The position numbers were made by a program, and so were the translations under genes. A model generated the notes under the pieces. It saw only the letters and a list, made by a program, of their open reading frames with translations. It had not been told where the DNA came from and searched no databases. Shown piece by piece: positions 1 to 14,136 of a stretch of 64,000 nt of DNA (position 1 is its first letter; the number at the start of each line of letters is the position of its first letter). Origin of the DNA: Mycobacterium sp. MS1601 (lineage in GTDB: Bacteria > Actinomycetota > Actinomycetes > Mycobacteriales > Mycobacteriaceae). The stretch lies in NCBI RefSeq assembly GCF_001984215.1, contig NZ_CP019420.1, forward strand, positions 4,030,001 through 4,094,000. Reading direction: 5' to 3'.

Positions 1-227
<227 letters not shown>

Positions 228-237
228 AGCCCCGTAG

Positions 238-1683
<1,446 letters not shown>

Positions 1684-1719
1684 CCTCCGAACTGACGATC
1701 GCCCGAAAGGTGGTGTGTA

Positions 1720-2085
1720 ATGGCTGAACTGGACGTCGATATCGTTGCCGTCGAACGTAATGTCTGGTCGGGTAAGGCGACGTTCCTCTTCACTCGCACC
1801 ACCGCGGGCGAGATCGGCATCTTGCCTCGGCATATCCCGCTCGTCGCGCAGTTGGTCGACGACGCGGTGGTCAGGGTGGAGCGTGAAGGCCAAGATGACC
1901 TGCGCATCGCGGTGGACGGTGGATTCCTGTCGGTCACCGAAGAAGGCGTGATCATTCTCGCCGAGTCGGCGGAGTTCGAGTCCGAGATCGATGTAGACGC
2001 CGCGAAGACGGACTCGCAGTCCGATGACCCTGAGGTAGCTGCCAAAGGACGGGCGCGCCTGCGCGCCGTCGGCCAGCTGGATTAG
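1720..2085 (+). CDS. atpC: ATP synthase F1 epsilon subunit
   Basis: A 121-aa protein starting [18 protein letters not shown], which is the beta-sandwich domain of epsilon ([16 protein letters not shown] is the typical core motif). The family couples gamma rotation to catalysis and inhibits ATP hydrolysis. As in other mycobacteria the C-terminal helical domain is short: after about residue 88 only one helix-length stretch ([26 protein letters not shown] region) is left. It is 36 bp behind atpD with AAAGGTGGTG as the likely ribosome binding site and closes the operon before the DUF2550 gene. Confidence 0.96.
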   Translation: MAELDVDIVAVERNVWSGKATFLFTRTTAGEIGILPRHIPLVAQLVDDAVVRVEREGQDDLRIAVDGGFLSVTEEGVIILAESAEFESEIDVDAAKTDSQSDDPEVAAKGRARLRAVGQLD

Positions 2086-2094
2086 GGGCGGCCG

Positions 2095-2538
2095 GTGAGC
2101 ATGTCCATGATTCTCATGGTCGTGCTCGTGGCTGTGCTCCTGCTGCTCGTCGCAGCGCTGACCTACCGGTTGTGGAAACTTCGGCAAGGCGGCACTGCGG
2201 CGATTCTGCGTGACATCCCTGCCGTCGGCGGACACGGATGGCGCCACGGCGTCATCCGGTACCGCGGCGGTGAAGCAGTTTTTTATCAGTTGTCGAGTGT
2301 GCGCTGGTGGCCGGATCGGCGGCTCAGCAGGCGGGGAGTCGAGATCGTCTCTCGGCGGACTCCCCGCGGAGACGAATTCGACATCATGACCGAGGAGATC
2401 GTCGTCCTCGAACTTCGCGACTCGTCGCCGGATCGGCGCCGCGGATATGAGCTGGCCCTCGATCGCGGCGCCTTGACCGCGTTTCTGTCCTGGTTGGAGT
2501 CCCGGCCGAATCCGCGTGCGCGTCGCCGGATCGTCTAG
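2095..2538 (+). CDS. DUF2550 membrane-anchored protein
   Basis: A 147-aa protein with one N-terminal membrane segment (about residues 4-24, MILMVVLVAVLLLLVAALTY) followed by a basic cytoplasmic or extracytoplasmic domain rich in Trp and Arg. It matches the DUF2550 family that follows atpC in mycobacteria (Rv1312 in M. tuberculosis, from memory). I use GTG 2095, nine bases after the atpC stop; ATG 2101 is two codons further and equally possible. The spacing suggests cotranscription with the atp operon. The function is not known. Confidence 0.85.
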   Translation: MSMSMILMVVLVAVLLLLVAALTYRLWKLRQGGTAAILRDIPAVGGHGWRHGVIRYRGGEAVFYQLSSVRWWPDRRLSRRGVEIVSRRTPRGDEFDIMTEEIVVLELRDSSPDRRRGYELALDRGALTAFLSWLESRPNPRARRRIV

Positions 2539-2549
2539 CTCCATCGAAA

Positions 2550-2709
2550 GAGTCCGGGGAGAGAGGGCCGAGCTATGAAGACTCGGCTCGGTCGACGATG
2601 CGGCGACGGAGGAGTCCGGGGAGAGGGCCGAGCTATGAAGACTCGGCTCGGTCGACGATGCGGCGACGGAGGAGTCCGGGGAGAGAGGGCCGAGCTATGA
2701 AGACTCGGC
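2550..2709. repeat. Tandem repeat array, 60-62 bp unit, about 2.6 copies
   Basis: Three units begin with GAGTCCGGGGAGAG at 2550, 2612 and 2672 (periods 62 and 60; the middle unit lacks one GA). Each unit contains GGGCCGAGCTATGAAGACTC and, in the first two, CTCGGTCGACGATGCGGCGAC. The third unit is cut short and runs into the coding 3' end of the adenosyltransferase gene on the minus strand, so the unit includes a copy of that gene's last codons and stop. The pieces CCGAG and CTCGG can pair as a short hairpin. A related array sits at 52161-52392. Confidence 0.9.
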
Positions 2710-3285
2710 GCCCTTGCGCGTCCCGCCCGGATGCCACAACACGTCGCCGTCGGGATTGGCTACCCGCGACAGGATGAACAGCAGGTCCGAGAGACGGTTG
2801 AGGTACTTCGCCGGCAGCACGCTGATGTTGTCCGAATGCGCATCGATGGCCGTCCACGCGGAGCGTTCGGCACGGCGAGTGACCGTGCGAGCCACGTGCA
2901 GCAATGCCGACAGCGGAGTTCCGCCCGGGAGAATGAACGAATCGAGCTTGGGCAACGGCGAGTTGAACTCATCGCACCAGGTCTCCAGCCGATCGATGTA
3001 TTCCTGGCTGATCCGCAACGGTGGATACTCGGGTTCAGCCACCACTGGTGTGGATAGGTCCGCGCCCGCGTCGAACAAGTCGTTCTGGATCTGGAGCAGA
3101 ACCGCCGCCACCGCGGGTTCGGGCGCTCCGAGCGCCAGTGCGACACCGATCGCGGAGTTCGCTTCGTCACAGTCGGCGTAGGCGATCAGACGGGGGTCGT
3201 TCTTGGTCACTCGCGAGAAGTCGCTCAGACCAGTGGTGCCGTCGTCACCGGTGCGTGTGTAGATGCGAGTCAGGTGTACAGCCAT
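2695..3285 (-). CDS. PduO-type cob(I)alamin adenosyltransferase
   Basis: A 196-aa protein that transfers the adenosyl group of ATP to cob(I)alamin, giving coenzyme B12 for mutases such as methylmalonyl-CoA mutase. The N-terminus [20 protein letters not shown] carries the TRTGDxGTT ATP-binding motif of the family, and [26 protein letters not shown] is the second family signature with the Arg-rich cobalamin and ATP site. The ATG at 3285 gives the canonical start; 13 upstream codons in frame are not conserved. It is divergent from murA, and its 3' end lies inside the tandem repeat array. The methylmalonyl-CoA epimerase at 16741 works in the same B12-dependent propionate route. Confidence 0.93.
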   Translation of the reverse strand: MAVHLTRIYTRTGDDGTTGLSDFSRVTKNDPRLIAYADCDEANSAIGVALALGAPEPAVAAVLLQIQNDLFDAGADLSTPVVAEPEYPPLRISQEYIDRLETWCDEFNSPLPKLDSFILPGGTPLSALLHVARTVTRRAERSAWTAIDAHSDNISVLPAKYLNRLSDLLFILSRVANPDGDVLWHPGGTRKGAESS

Positions 3286-3340
3286 GGAAAAACCGTACGG
3301 CAGTCTGTTGCGGGAATCGGCCAATGGGGGCGAGCCTGCT

Positions 3341-3346
3341 TACACT
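3341..3346 (+). promoter_or_regulatory. -10 element of leaderless murA promoter
   Basis: TACACT lies seven bases before the GTG start of murA at 3354, so transcription is expected to begin at or next to the start codon. The position supports GTG 3354 over the upstream in-frame ATG at 3324. Confidence 0.6.
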
Positions 3347-3353
3347 GACCGGC

Positions 3354-4607
3354 GTGAGTGAGCGTTTCGTTGTGACCGGTGGGAACCGGTTGGCCGGCGA
3401 AGTTGCTGTTGGGGGAGCCAAGAACAGCGTGCTCAAGCTGATGGCGGCAAGTCTGCTGGCTGAAGGCACGACCACCATCACCAACTGCCCGGACATCCTG
3501 GACGTTCCACTGATGGCCGAGGTCCTGCGGGGGCTGGGAGCCACCGTCGAACTCGAAGGCGACGTGGTGCGTATCACCTCGCCCGATGAGCCCAAGTACG
3601 ACGCCGACTTCGCCGCCGTGCGGCAGTTCCGTGCGTCGGTCTGTGTGCTCGGGCCTCTAGTCGGTCGCTGCAAGAAGGCCAAGGTGGCGCTACCTGGCGG
3701 CGATGCGATCGGATCGAGGCCGCTGGACATGCACCAGGCCGGCCTGCGTCAGTTGGGTGCGACCTGCAATATCGAGCACGGCTGTGTGGTAGCGCACGCC
3801 GACACGCTGCGTGGCGCGGAGATCCAGCTGGAGTTCCCGTCGGTGGGGGCTACCGAGAACATCTTGATGGCGGCGGTGGTCGCCGAAGGTGTGACAACGA
3901 TCCACAACGCTGCGCGTGAACCCGACGTAGTGGACCTCTGCGTGATGCTCAACCAGATGGGTGCCCAGATCACGGGGGCGGGATCGTCGATCATGACGAT
4001 CGTCGGCGTACCGAAGCTGTACCCGACCGAACACCGGGTGATCGGCGATCGAATCGTCGCTGCGACCTGGGGGATTGCCGCAGCGATGACGAGGGGCGAC
4101 ATCTCGGTGACCGGCGTCGACCCATCGCATCTGCAATTGGTGCTTCACAAACTGCACGATGTCGGGGCGACCGTCACGCAGAGCGACGATGGCTTCCGCG
4201 TCGTCCAGTACGAACGGCCCAAGGCCGTGAACGTGGCGACGCTGCCGTTCCCCGGATTCCCAACCGATCTGCAGCCGATGGCGATCGGGCTTGCCGCGGT
4301 TGCCGATGGCACCTCGATGATCACCGAAAACGTCTTCGAGGCCCGATTCCGGTTTGTCGAGGAGATGATCCGGCTCGGCGCCGATGCCCGCACCGATGGA
4401 CATCACGCCGTCGTGCGGGGGATACCGCAGCTGTCGAGTGCGCCTGTGTGGTCCTCGGATATCCGCGCCGGTGCCGGCTTGGTGCTCGCCGGCCTGGTCG
4501 CCGACGGTGACACCGAAGTTCACGACGTTTACCACATCGATCGTGGGTACCCGCTGTTCGTCGAGAATCTGAAAAGCCTGGGAGCAGAGATCGAGCGGGT
4601 GACCTAG
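3354..4607 (+). CDS. murA: UDP-N-acetylglucosamine 1-carboxyvinyltransferase
   Basis: A 417-aa enzyme that transfers enolpyruvate from PEP to UDP-GlcNAc, the first committed step of peptidoglycan synthesis in the cytoplasm. The N-terminus [20 protein letters not shown] and the [13 protein letters not shown] motif (Lys23-Asn24 substrate contacts) are standard. In the active-site loop [15 protein letters not shown] the usual Cys is Asp117; in M. tuberculosis the same change makes the enzyme, and the organism, naturally fosfomycin-resistant. The start is GTG 3354 behind a -10 box, although the frame is open for about 110 codons upstream. It is directly upstream of the rRNA operon, the standard position of rrnA in mycobacteria. 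Confidence 0.97.
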   Translation: MSERFVVTGGNRLAGEVAVGGAKNSVLKLMAASLLAEGTTTITNCPDILDVPLMAEVLRGLGATVELEGDVVRITSPDEPKYDADFAAVRQFRASVCVLGPLVGRCKKAKVALPGGDAIGSRPLDMHQAGLRQLGATCNIEHGCVVAHADTLRGAEIQLEFPSVGATENILMAAVVAEGVTTIHNAAREPDVVDLCVMLNQMGAQITGAGSSIMTIVGVPKLYPTEHRVIGDRIVAATWGIAAAMTRGDISVTGVDPSHLQLVLHKLHDVGATVTQSDDGFRVVQYERPKAVNVATLPFPGFPTDLQPMAIGLAAVADGTSMITENVFEARFRFVEEMIRLGADARTDGHHAVVRGIPQLSSAPVWSSDIRAGAGLVLAGLVADGDTEVHDVYHIDRGYPLFVENLKSLGAEIERVT

Positions 4608-4652
4608 CTCGAACTGCGGGTTGTAGGGGCGAAAAGCCTCTGACCAGCGGAT

Positions 4653-4682
4653 TTGACTTCGCAACCACGCAAGTCCTAATCT
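4653..4682 (+). promoter_or_regulatory. rrn promoter, upstream copy
   Basis: TTGACT at 4653-4658 and TAATCT at 4677-4682 are 18 bp apart, a near-consensus sigma-A promoter 290 bp before the 16S gene. It corresponds to the upstream promoters described for mycobacterial rrnA. Confidence 0.75.
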
Positions 4683-4717
4683 TTTGACGTCGCCGCGGAG
4701 ACGCGAGACAGAAAAGC

Positions 4718-4746
4718 TTGACTCGCTCGACCAGATAGTTTAAGCT
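4718..4746 (+). promoter_or_regulatory. rrn promoter, PCL1-like
   Basis: TTGACT at 4718-4723 and TAAGCT at 4741-4746, spacer 17 bp, followed by GGCAGGGTTGCCCTG. This matches the conserved PCL1 promoter and start region of mycobacterial rRNA operons; transcription should start near 4753. Confidence 0.85.
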
Positions 4747-4793
4747 GGCAGGGTTGCCCTGAAACGGGACAAGCGGATCGAAAATGCAGGTCT

Positions 4794-4825
4794 GTTGTTT
4801 GAGAACTCAATAGTGTGTTTGGTGG
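4794..4825 (+). promoter_or_regulatory. Conserved rrn leader (antitermination/processing block)
   Basis: TTTGAGAACTCAATAGTGTG followed by TTTGGTGG is the block conserved in the leader of mycobacterial rRNA operons that is thought to hold the box A/box B antitermination (nut) signals and to pair in pre-16S processing. The T-rich stretch 4826-4968 beyond it is the rest of the leader and holds no gene. Confidence 0.65.
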
Positions 4826-4969
4826 TTTTTGTTTGTTGACCGCATCTGTGGGGGGACTCCCCGTCTTCCTGCTTGTGGGTGTGGTTGTTTTTTTGATGCC
4901 AGTTTTTGGTGTCTTTTGTTTGTGATCGGATTTTTCTGATTCGAATTCTGCCTGGCTTTGGCTGGGGGT

Positions 4970-10042
<5,073 letters not shown>

Positions 10043-10171
10043 AACCTCCATTATTGCTGCTCGCAACCACGCAACCACATCTCACAACGCACTCCACCAC
10101 CAAAAACACTTGTTCTTGGACACGGACCGAAACCCCCACACCCGGGGTGTTACGCCGACAAGAAAATAGAG
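10043..10171 (+). other. 23S-5S spacer
   Basis: About 130 bp of transcribed spacer between 23S and 5S rRNA, A/C-rich, with no tRNA or other gene visible. Confidence 0.8.
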
Positions 10172-10286
10172 TTACGGCGGTCATAGCGACAGGGAAACGC
10201 CCGGTCCCATCCCGAACCCGGAAGCTAAGCCTGTCAGCGCCGATGATACTGCCCTGCACGGGCGGAAAAGTAGGACACCGCCGAAC
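10172..10286 (+). rRNA. rrf: 5S ribosomal RNA
   Basis: TTACGGCGGTCATAGCGACA at the 5' end pairs with the 3' end GGACACCGCCGAACA; the central GGAAACGCCCGGTCCCATCC and GAACCCGGAAGCTAAGCC blocks are typical 5S. About 115 nt, the usual mycobacterial length. Confidence 0.97.
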
Positions 10287-10296
10287 ACACATTGAG

Positions 10297-10337
10297 CCAA
10301 TGGCCCCCAATTCGTTGGGGGCCATTGGTGTTTTTTC
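10297..10337 (+). terminator. Intrinsic terminator of the rRNA operon
   Basis: A perfect 14-bp stem (CCAATGGCCCCCAA, 10297-10310, with TTGGGGGCCATTGG, 10315-10328) closed by a TTCG tetraloop and followed by TGTTTTTTC. Such a complete hairpin with a U tract is unusual in mycobacteria, which have few canonical terminators. It ends the rrn transcript just before the convergent ogt gene, whose stop is at 10339. Confidence 0.95.
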
Positions 10338-10338
10338 T

Positions 10339-10830
10339 TCAGCTGAACAGCGTCAGATTCGAGGCGTTTCTCTCCAGGTCGAGAAGGGCCCTTTTGCGGG
10401 GTAGTCCGCCACCAAATCCGGTCAGACTCCCATTTGCGCCGATAACGCGATGGCAGGGCACTATCACGGCAATCGGATTGTGCCCGTTGGCCAAGCCAAC
10501 TGCTCGAAAAGCGGTCGGACTACCGATCTGCTGTGCAATTTCTCCGTATGTTCGTGTTTCACCGTACGGAATGGTGCGCAATGCCTCCCAGACTCGGCAT
10601 TGAAAAGGTGTTCCGTGGAATTCCATGTGCACATCAAAACTGCTCAGCTCACCGGCAAAATATGCGTCGAGCTGCTCCACTGCATCGGGGAAAGCCCGGT
10701 CATCAAGTGTCCAATCGGCGCGATCCGGTTCGTACGTTTGGTCAACCATCCGGAGATTGGTGAGTACCGGGCCCCGGCCGGCCAGAGTCAGCAGACCGAT
10801 GGGACTGTCGATCGTGCGATAGCGAATCAT
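10339..10830 (-). CDS. ogt: Methylated-DNA-protein-cysteine methyltransferase (Ogt)
   Basis: A 163-aa suicide repair protein that takes methyl groups from O6-methylguanine onto its active-site cysteine. The acceptor is Cys126 in VPCHRVIG; the Arg finger region is in GSPTAFRAVGLANGHNPIAV and the helix-turn-helix that enters the minor groove is around GETRTYGEIAQQIG. The ATG at 10830 overlaps the stop of the upstream ada-alkA gene in an ATGA, so both are translated as one unit. This two-gene alkylation-repair operon is conserved in mycobacteria. Confidence 0.96.
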   Translation of the reverse strand: MIRYRTIDSPIGLLTLAGRGPVLTNLRMVDQTYEPDRADWTLDDRAFPDAVEQLDAYFAGELSSFDVHMEFHGTPFQCRVWEALRTIPYGETRTYGEIAQQIGSPTAFRAVGLANGHNPIAVIVPCHRVIGANGSLTGFGGGLPRKRALLDLERNASNLTLFS

Positions 10831-12347
10831 GCTGCTTCCTCGGGTTGGGTCTGGCCTTTCGGCGGCCACTGGTTCACATCATGGTCAAGTGCGGTCCACA
10901 GGTACTGCGTGGCATAGGACCGCCACGGTCGCCAGGCTGCGCTGCGCTCGGTGAGCTCTCGCACACCGTCCGGCACACCCAGGTGTGCGGCCGCGGCGCG
11001 TACCCCGAGGTCTGTGGCGGGAAATGCATCCGGATCGCCGAACGCGCGCATCGCGATGACTTCGGTGGTCCACGGGCCAATTCCCGGAAGGTCGATCAAT
11101 TGGGCGCGGGCGCGTGCCCAATCGCAGCCTGCATGCAGGGCGATGTGTCCACCGGCCAGCGCATCGATCAGTGTCGTCAGTGTGCGCCGACGGGATTGGG
11201 GCACGGCGAGGTGCGCCGGGTCGATGTCGGTGAGCTCAGCCGGCGTGGGGAAACCGTGGGTGAGGCCACCGGATGGGTCTGCGACGGGCTGACCGTAGTG
11301 GGCCACGAGCCTGGCGGTATGTGTCCTTGCGGCCTTGGTCGATACCTGTTGTCCCAACACGACACGCAGTGCCAGCTCGGCCTCGTCGACCGAGCGTGGG
11401 ATGCGTTGGCCCGGTGCCTTGACGATCAGCGGGCCCAGGGCTGGATCCTCGCCGAGGGCGTTGTCGATTGCCTCGGGATCGGCGTCGAGGTCCAGCACGC
11501 GACGGCACCGGGCGATCGCGGCGGACAGATCGCGGAAGTCGTCGAGAGTCAGAGTGCAGCGCACATGGTCGGCTGCGGGTCTCAGCTCCGCAATGCCGTT
11601 GCCCCGCGGGAGACGCAGAACCCGACGATAGGAGCCGTCACGCACCTCCTCGCAGCCCGGTACGGCCGTGGCCCCCAGATGCCCGAAAACTCCGGCGTAG
11701 CTGAAAGGTTGGCGGACGGCGAATCGCAGTGAAATGCTGCCGGCGGCAACCGCAGCAGGGGAGCAGGCCCGGCGGCGAAGCTCTGTCGGCGTGGTGCCGA
11801 ACACTGCTCGCACAGTGTCGTTGAACTGTCGGATGCTGGCGAAACCAGCGGCGAACCCGATATCGGAAAATGCCATCGAAGTGGTCTCGATGAGGAGTCT
11901 GGCGGTCTGCGCGCGTTGAGCCCGGGCGATTGCCAGCGGACCGGCACCGGCGTCGGCGTTGAGCAGTCGCTCCAGCTGACGAGGCGTGTAGCCGACTCTG
12001 CGTGCCAGGCCTGTGACCCCTTCCCGGTCAACGGTTCCGTCTGCGATGAGTCGCATTGCACGGGCAACGACATCACTGCGGACGTTCCATTCGGGGGATC
12101 CGGGGGAGGCGTCGGGACGGCAGCGCTTGCATGCGCGGAAGCCGGCGTGCTGCGCCGCGGCGGCGGTGGGATAGAACTGCACGTTGCGCGCAAACGGGGG
12201 CCGTACAGGGCAACTGGGCCTGCAGTAGATCTTGGTGGTGCGCACTGCAGTGACGAACCAGCCGTCGAAGCGGGCATCCTTGGATTGCACGGCGCGGTAG
12301 CAGCGATCAAAATCCTGATGGATGGCCGCGTCGAGTCCTGACTGCAT
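10827..12347 (-). CDS. alkA: Ada regulator fused to AlkA 3-methyladenine DNA glycosylase
   Basis: A 506-aa fusion. Residues about 10-80 are the Ada zinc/methylphosphotriester domain with Cys42, Cys46, Cys73 and Cys76 (YCRPSC ... CKRC); Cys42 is the expected methyl acceptor. Residues about 90-190 are an AraC-type DNA-binding domain (GVTGLARRVGYTPRQLERLL, then SDIGFAAGFASIRQFN). The C-terminal ~290 residues are the AlkA glycosylase with the helix-hairpin-helix LPGIGPWTTEVIAMRAFG and a likely catalytic Asp in FPATDLGV. Methylated Ada would activate its own operon including ogt. The start ATG 12347 agrees with the M. tuberculosis homologue; a longer in-frame start at 12398 adds an unconserved 17 residues. 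Confidence 0.93.
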   Translation of the reverse strand: MQSGLDAAIHQDFDRCYRAVQSKDARFDGWFVTAVRTTKIYCRPSCPVRPPFARNVQFYPTAAAAQHAGFRACKRCRPDASPGSPEWNVRSDVVARAMRLIADGTVDREGVTGLARRVGYTPRQLERLLNADAGAGPLAIARAQRAQTARLLIETTSMAFSDIGFAAGFASIRQFNDTVRAVFGTTPTELRRRACSPAAVAAGSISLRFAVRQPFSYAGVFGHLGATAVPGCEEVRDGSYRRVLRLPRGNGIAELRPAADHVRCTLTLDDFRDLSAAIARCRRVLDLDADPEAIDNALGEDPALGPLIVKAPGQRIPRSVDEAELALRVVLGQQVSTKAARTHTARLVAHYGQPVADPSGGLTHGFPTPAELTDIDPAHLAVPQSRRRTLTTLIDALAGGHIALHAGCDWARARAQLIDLPGIGPWTTEVIAMRAFGDPDAFPATDLGVRAAAAHLGVPDGVRELTERSAAWRPWRSYATQYLWTALDHDVNQWPPKGQTQPEEAA

Positions 12348-12443
12348 GGTTCCCACGATTACACCCGGACACCGACAACGCTGGCGGGAATCCGACATCG
12401 ACGTGTTCTACGGGCGAAGCGCCAGCGAGTGGCTTCGACCTGA

Positions 12444-12761
12444 TCAGCCCGGTTTGAGCGCGCCTTCGTGGTGATCGCAGTACTCAGCGACGGAGAACCC
12501 GGCGACCATGCTGGCATCCTCGACGGTGATGCCGTGTGTGGCCGACAGCTGCTCGACCACAGCGGGAAGTTGCTGCCCCGAGTCCAAGCTTGCGCATACG
12601 CCCCGCCCCACGGCCACGGCTGTTGCGGAGTCGCCCACCGAGATGCCGACCATGTCGAGCATGTCGACAAACAGCGCGTCGTCGGCAGCGGCAGGTGCGG
12701 ACAGTGCGCCTGCGGCGGTGGTCAGGGCAGCGCAAACGGTGAGAGTCTTCAGCAAGGCCAC
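12444..12761 (-). CDS. Secreted DUF732 protein
   Basis: A 105-aa protein with a signal peptide (MALLKTLTVCAALTTAAGAL, cleavage probably after SAPAAA) and a mature domain of the DUF732 family: FVDMLDMVGISVGDSATAVA, two cysteines (GRGVCASL and AEYCDHH) likely to form a disulfide, and the closing motif AGFSVAEYC. DUF732 proteins are small exported mycobacterial proteins of unknown function. The start is GTG 12761. It stands alone, divergent from the glutaminase gene. Confidence 0.88.
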   Translation of the reverse strand: MALLKTLTVCAALTTAAGALSAPAAADDALFVDMLDMVGISVGDSATAVAVGRGVCASLDSGQQLPAVVEQLSATHGITVEDASMVAGFSVAEYCDHHEGALKPG

Positions 12762-12828
12762 GTAGACGATCCTGCCAGTTACGATTCAGCTCGCCCCGTT
12801 CTACCCGGGCATCGGCGACCGAACTGGT

Positions 12829-12834
12829 TAGGAT
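12829..12834 (+). promoter_or_regulatory. -10 element, leaderless glsA
   Basis: TAGGAT six bases before the GTG start at 12841; consistent with a leaderless transcript. Confidence 0.55.
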
Positions 12835-12840
12835 CGCGGC

Positions 12841-14136
12841 GTGGCTGAGCTGGTACAGCAGTACCTCGACCGGATCTGCGTCGGGCACGCGGACTGCACC
12901 GACGGCGAACTGGCCTCGTACATTCCCGAACTTGCGAGTGTGGACCCTGACGGTTTCGGCATGTCGCTGTCGTCGGCGGATGGATATGTCTACGAATCCG
13001 GCGATGCCGCAATCGAATTCACCATTCAGTCGATCTCGAAGCCACTGACGTACGCGCTGGCCCTCGACAAGCTGGGCGAAGCGGCTGTCGATGAGAAGAT
13101 CGGCGTCGAACCCACCGGTGAGGCCTTCAACGAGATCAGCGTGGACCGCACCACCAAGACGCCGAAGAACCCGATGATCAACGCCGGCGCCATCGCGTCG
13201 GTGTCGCTGATACCCGGCGCGGACGCCGACGAACGCTTCGCCTGCATCCAGGAGTTCTATTCGGCCTGTGCCGGCCGCTCGTTGGAACTCGACGAACAGA
13301 TCTACGCCTCGGAGAAGGCGACGGGCAGCCGCAACCGTGCCATCGCCTACATGTTGGAGAGTTTCGGTGTGCTCGACGGCGACCCCGACGAGGTGCTGGA
13401 CGTCTACTTCCGGCAGTGCTCGCTGAAGGTCACCAGTACCGATCTGGCACGGATCGCGGCCACCTTGGCGCGTGGCGGCGTGAATCCGTTGACGGGTCGG
13501 CGTGTGACCAATCATCTGGTGGTGCAACGCACGCTGAGTGTCATGGTGACCTGCGGGATGTATGACGCGGCCGGCGACTGGGTGACCGGCGTCGGCCTAC
13601 CCGCCAAGAGCGGGGTGGGTGGCGGCATCCTGGCGGTGCTGCCCGGACAGCTGGGTATCGGCGTGTACTCACCGCGCCTGGACGCCAAGGGCAACAGTGT
13701 GCGCGGAGTCCGGGTGTGCCGCAGCCTGTCTCGTGAGTTGGGGCTGCACTTCCTGACCGTCAGCCGGGAATCGCGGTCCACCATCCGCGCGGTGTACGAA
13801 CCCGTCGAGAACGTCCGCGTCTACGAGGTACATGGCGACCTGCTGTTCGCCGGTGCGGAGCAGGTGATCCGGACGGTCAGCCGCGAGTGCGGGCGCCTCG
13901 ACGTGGCCGTTCTCGACGTCTCCCGCCTGGACACCATCAACGATCCGGCCCGCGAACTGCTGGCGAGCATGAGTTCGGCGTTGAAGGATCAGGGCAAGAC
14001 GGGGCTGCTGGTCGATCCCGACGGCGCGGTGATCCGTCCCCAACACCGCTTTGACACGATGGCGTTCAGCAACCTCGACGAGGCGGTTGAGGAAGCGCAG
14101 CGGTGGGTGCAGGAACGCTCAAGCCCCGATCGGTAG
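12841..14136 (+). CDS. glsA: Glutaminase A with C-terminal STAS domain
   Basis: A 431-aa protein. Residues ~10-310 are a beta-lactamase-fold glutaminase that hydrolyses glutamine to glutamate and ammonia; the catalytic Ser64-x-x-Lys67 is in QSISKP, and NPMINAGAI and GLPAKSGVGGGI are the substrate-binding motifs. Residues ~320-425 form a STAS domain (VYEVHGDLLFAGAEQVIRTV, then VLDVSRLDTINDPARELL), a module that in other proteins binds nucleotides or anti-sigma factors, so regulation by a small ligand is possible. Its 3' end overlaps the convergent adenylate cyclase gene by 18 bp. Confidence 0.94.
   Translation: MAELVQQYLDRICVGHADCTDGELASYIPELASVDPDGFGMSLSSADGYVYESGDAAIEFTIQSISKPLTYALALDKLGEAAVDEKIGVEPTGEAFNEISVDRTTKTPKNPMINAGAIASVSLIPGADADERFACIQEFYSACAGRSLELDEQIYASEKATGSRNRAIAYMLESFGVLDGDPDEVLDVYFRQCSLKVTSTDLARIAATLARGGVNPLTGRRVTNHLVVQRTLSVMVTCGMYDAAGDWVTGVGLPAKSGVGGGILAVLPGQLGIGVYSPRLDAKGNSVRGVRVCRSLSRELGLHFLTVSRESRSTIRAVYEPVENVRVYEVHGDLLFAGAEQVIRTVSRECGRLDVAVLDVSRLDTINDPARELLASMSSALKDQGKTGLLVDPDGAVIRPQHRFDTMAFSNLDEAVEEAQRWVQERSSPDR

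Noticed and set aside
3021..3353. N-terminal extension of murA to 528 aa
   Set aside because: The extension overlaps the divergent adenosyltransferase gene, is Arg-rich and not MurA-like; the -10 box places the start at GTG 3354.
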